64,000 bases of DNA, taken from positions 307,764-371,763 of the forward strand of contig NGFH01000001.1 in NCBI GenBank assembly GCA_002215675.1. The letters are read 5' to 3'. The translations under genes were made by a program, and so were the position numbers. Within the stretch, counting starts at the first letter, position 1; every line of letters begins with the position of its first letter. Below, piece after piece: positions 62,601 to 64,000 of this stretch. The DNA comes from Bacteroidetes bacterium 2013_40CM_41_45. GTDB taxonomy: Bacteria; Bacteroidota; Bacteroidia; AKYH767-A; 2013-40CM-41-45. Below the pieces are notes generated by a model. The model had not been told where the DNA came from, searched no databases, and saw only the letters and a program-made list of their open reading frames with translations.

Positions 62601-64000
62601 CGGAAGCGGTAGCAGAGCCGAAGTTAGGCGAAGCCGGGCACTCGATAGTAGAAGCCGGGTTCGGACAGGTAATAGTCGGAGCCGTGTTATCGGTTACCGA
62701 AATCGTTCTGCTGCAGGTAGAAGAGTTACCGCAATCATCAGTAGCTGTCCAGGTACGTGTTACAGAATATTCCTGCGGACAGTTACCCGGAGTAGTAGCA
62801 TCAGCAAATGTAGGAACTACGCTCGGGTCGCATAAATCAGAAGCTGTTGCAGAACCGAAGCTGGGCGTGTTGGGACACTCAATGCTTGCAGCCGGGTTCG
62901 GACAGGTAATAGTCGGAGCCGTGTTATCGGTTACCGAAATCGTTCTGCTGCAGGTAGAAGAGTTACCGCAATCATCGGTAGCTGTCCAGGTACGTGTTAC
63001 AGAGAATTCCTGCGGACAGTTGCCCGGGGTAGTAATAGTAGAGAATGTAGGAATCACACTCGGGTCGCATAAATCGGAAGCAGTAGCTGAACCGAAGTTA
63101 GGACTATTGGGACACTCGACAGTAGAAGCCGGATTAGGACAGGTAATAGTCGGAGCCGTGTTATCCGTTACCGAGATAGTTCTGCTGCAGGTAGAAGAGT
63201 TACCGCAATCATCAGTAGCCGTCCAGGTCCTGGTCACAGAGAATTCCTGCGGACAGTTACCCGGAGTAGTAATAGTAGAGAATGTAGGAACTACGCTGGG
63301 GTCACATAAATCAGAAGCGGTAGCAGAACCGAAGCTGGGCGTGTTGGGACACTCAATGCTTGCAGCCGGGTTAGGGCAAGTAATAGTCGGAGCCGTGTTA
63401 TCCGTTACCGAAATAGTTCTGCTGCAGGTAGAAGAGTTGCCGCAATCATCGGTAGCTGTCCATGTACGTGTCACAGAGAATTCCTGCGGACAGTTGCCCG
63501 GAGTAGTAGCATCAGCGAATGTAGGAATTACGCTCGGGTCGCATAAATCGGAAGCTGTTGCAGCTCCGAAAGAAGGACTTGCAGGGCACTCAACATTGGA
63601 TACGGTAGGACATGTAATAGTCGGAGCCGTGTTATCGGTTACAGAAATAGTTCTGCTGCATGTAGAAGAGTTACCGCAATCATCGGTAGCTGTCCAGGTG
63701 CGTGTTACAGAGAATTCCTGCGGACAGTTGCCCGGGGTAGTAACAGTAGAGAATGTAGGAACTACGCTCGGGTCGCATAAATCGGAAGCGGTAGCTGAGC
63801 CGAAGTTAGGCGTGTTGGGACACTCAATACTTGCGGCCGGGTTCGGACAGGTAATAGTCGGAGCCGTGTTATCGGTTACCGAAATCGTTCTGCTGCAGGT
63901 AGAAGTATTGCCGCAGTCATCGGTAGCCGTCCAGGTACGTGTTACAGAGAATTCCTGCGGACAGTTGCCCGGGGTAGTAACGTTGCTGGCAGTAATATCT
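59635..64000 (-). CDS. Giant HYR-repeat secreted protein with T9SS tail (5' end outside)
   Basis: At least 1455 aa are in the window; the frame stays open to the edge, so the start is beyond base 64000. From N to C: about nine and a half tandem units of 79 aa (HYR-like, each with TRTWTATDDCGN, TDNTAPTITCP and LCDPSV), then a unique part (about 61700-60900) with GRAAAGGDSCGYGSCFG, a further partial HYR-like unit (CRTWEATDACGN), a C-terminal region, and a T9SS type A tail (YPNPFNAGTTISF ... DKLILIK). Each unit holds several cysteines, probably disulfides. It should be a large surface or matrix protein with adhesive function, inferred from HYR domains elsewhere. An apparent start at 63474 is only a GTG inside a repeat. 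Confidence 0.9.
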   Translation of the reverse strand, partial: DITASNVTTPGNCPQEFSVTRTWTATDDCGNTSTCSRTISVTDNTAPTITCPNPAASIECPNTPNFGSATASDLCDPSVVPTFSTVTTPGNCPQEFSVTRTWTATDDCGNSSTCSRTISVTDNTAPTITCPTVSNVECPASPSFGAATASDLCDPSVIPTFADATTPGNCPQEFSVTRTWTATDDCGNSSTCSRTISVTDNTAPTITCPNPAASIECPNTPSFGSATASDLCDPSVVPTFSTITTPGNCPQEFSVTRTWTATDDCGNSSTCSRTISVTDNTAPTITCPNPASTVECPNSPNFGSATASDLCDPSVIPTFSTITTPGNCPQEFSVTRTWTATDDCGNSSTCSRTISVTDNTAPTITCPNPAASIECPNTPSFGSATASDLCDPSVVPTFADATTPGNCPQEYSVTRTWTATDDCGNSSTCSRTISVTDNTAPTITCPNPASTIECPASPNFGSATASDLCDPSVVPTFSTITTPGNCPQEFSVTRTWTATDDCGNSSTCSRTISVTDNTAPTITCPNPAASIECPNTPSFGSATASDLCDPSVVPTFSTITTPGNCPQEFSVTRTWTATDDCGNSSTCSRTISVTDNTAPTITCPNPASTIECPASPSFGSATASDLCDPSVVPTFSTITTPGNCPQEFSVTRTWTATDDCGNSSTCGRTISVTDNTAPTITCPNPAASIECPATPSFGAATASDLCDPSVVPTFADATTPGNCPQEYSVTRTWTATDDCGNSSTCSRTISVTDNTAPNLTCPADETIPGGGSNGGPCVDLGGGGVATVTNPNPNGPHTPVGIDFRQPRNEGHPTVPLTWTNGINNHTQAEYFEGMGVPQRIIFTGLAGTTHTLRFRHEAVKRQSDSWHAYDFLMSWDQAVATAGAIGNNGVNELQNLIAQTCNGGISATAFSACSNFTSFFPPDPRIAFANVPDVMGNPPNQHGDANVDDVIACFESVYGDRKIEMRGNSPITAFSITFDGYSGSPNQFNYAWYTITWTSTSSDVMIKLAGRAAAGGDSCGYGSCFGAGNINGGPYHFKLELLDGYSVGNRDNQLMVDQESCDPNIPVTFGSPTVSDDCDPNPTVAVTDSNTTTVNLDGSVTHCRTWEATDACGNASNCSQCITVTCDSATINGPLLAENPLEQHCTQTQNFWGSSNNGHIICTGENSDQAKLWLLSSPYGNMVLGGGTNKLTLTSADVSCINTRMPGSGSDARIFGNNTCNSIIGISLLGNGRFRNKLLSQTITLMFSTRMDVTLGDLHLDGQYMTVQGSTGCDVGAVPDGNLHVYTIPSTVLTYLGANNTVNDLIALANAALSGLYLPSVGAPTLADIRKAIEAINSGFDDCKFLVGFSNTLRDGNHAGGNSNNDAFTVKAYPNPFNAGTTISFSLDKSYDNLKVEIFNATGEVVAVPFNGSTEEGVTYIAEFDGNNYPAGVYIYRISAGTESYFDKLILIK
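61740..64000 (-). repeat. Tandem 237-bp HYR coding repeats, alternating subtypes
   Basis: The anchor bases CAGGTAGAAG recur at 61766, 62003, 62240, 62477, 62714, 62951, 63188 and 63425, exactly 237 bp apart. The next is at 63659 (234 bp, one codon shorter, and a variant anchor), then 63896. Two unit types, with AASIECPNTP or AST(I/V)ECPASP-like segments, alternate along the array. Confidence 0.9.

Noticed and set aside
63472..63474. Apparent start codon of the HYR gene at 63474
   Set aside because: It is a GTG valine codon within a repeat unit; the same frame and repeats continue to the window edge without a stop.
61740..64000. Possible CRISPR array
   Set aside because: The regular spacing is 237 bp and the whole repeat is coding with HYR protein sequence; there are no unique spacers and no cas genes.

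Overview
The window looks like a chromosomal segment of a member of the Bacteroidota; class and family cannot be fixed from it. The evidence is: seven proteins ending in type IX secretion (Por/T9SS type A) sorting domains; families largely confined to the phylum (DUF4270, DUF4175, DUF5916, fused E1 alpha/beta dehydrogenase, short glycogen-synthase-like protein); A-rich leaders without Shine-Dalgarno boxes; and several exact matches to the Bacteroidota promoter (TTTG at -33, TAnnTTTG at -7). I see no phage, transposase, CRISPR array or rRNA.

Layout. 1-10 kb: end of a TPR protein, an M1 metallopeptidase lipoprotein, two tRNA-Ser genes, HU, a branched-chain-type E1 fusion with an enoyl-CoA hydratase, a small beta-barrel, two T9SS cargo proteins and frr. 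10-15.8 kb: tRNA-Thr, a second M1 peptidase, a biotin carrier protein and a glycine-rich T9SS protein. 15.9-22.3 kb: the ATP synthase operon atpB-E-F-H-[two unrelated small genes]-A-G; atpD and atpC are not here. 22.4-30 kb: MarC, an rRNA methyltransferase, a giant DUF4175 coiled-coil protein coupled to an RsbW-like ATPase and ybeY, and an orphan sensor kinase. 30-41 kb: a 1.6-kaa purple-acid-phosphatase-like T9SS protein with eight FN3 repeats, an FKBP lipoprotein, an AraC regulator, ThuA and M14 proteins and a small T9SS protein. 41-48 kb: glmS, DUF4270 and glycogen-synthase-like genes facing panC-panD-flippase-rfaE2. 48-59.6 kb: a LytS/LytR-type two-component pair, DUF885-DUF5916, and the SDR-lptC-small protein-CBS operon facing a LuxE-like gene. 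59.6 kb to the edge: the 3' part of a giant HYR-repeat T9SS protein.

The most unusual signal is not a gene. At about fifteen places there are short arrays of degenerate words with a strict period inside each array (usually 7 nt, sometimes 8 or 9), and most often four words long (28 or 32 nt). The words differ between loci (NNNTAAC, AATTGAN, AAATCGT, AACTCCT, GTCATTG, GAAATCC, GGTTTGA and others). They fill most spacers of the atp operon, where several run right up to the start codon. They form inverted pairs in some spacers, flank glmS in opposite orientation, and occur in frame inside four genes (M1 lipoprotein linker, rRNA methyltransferase, two T9SS sorting domains). They resemble the heptanucleotide STRR repeats known from cyanobacteria. 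All coordinates and word phases were read by eye, without database searches.
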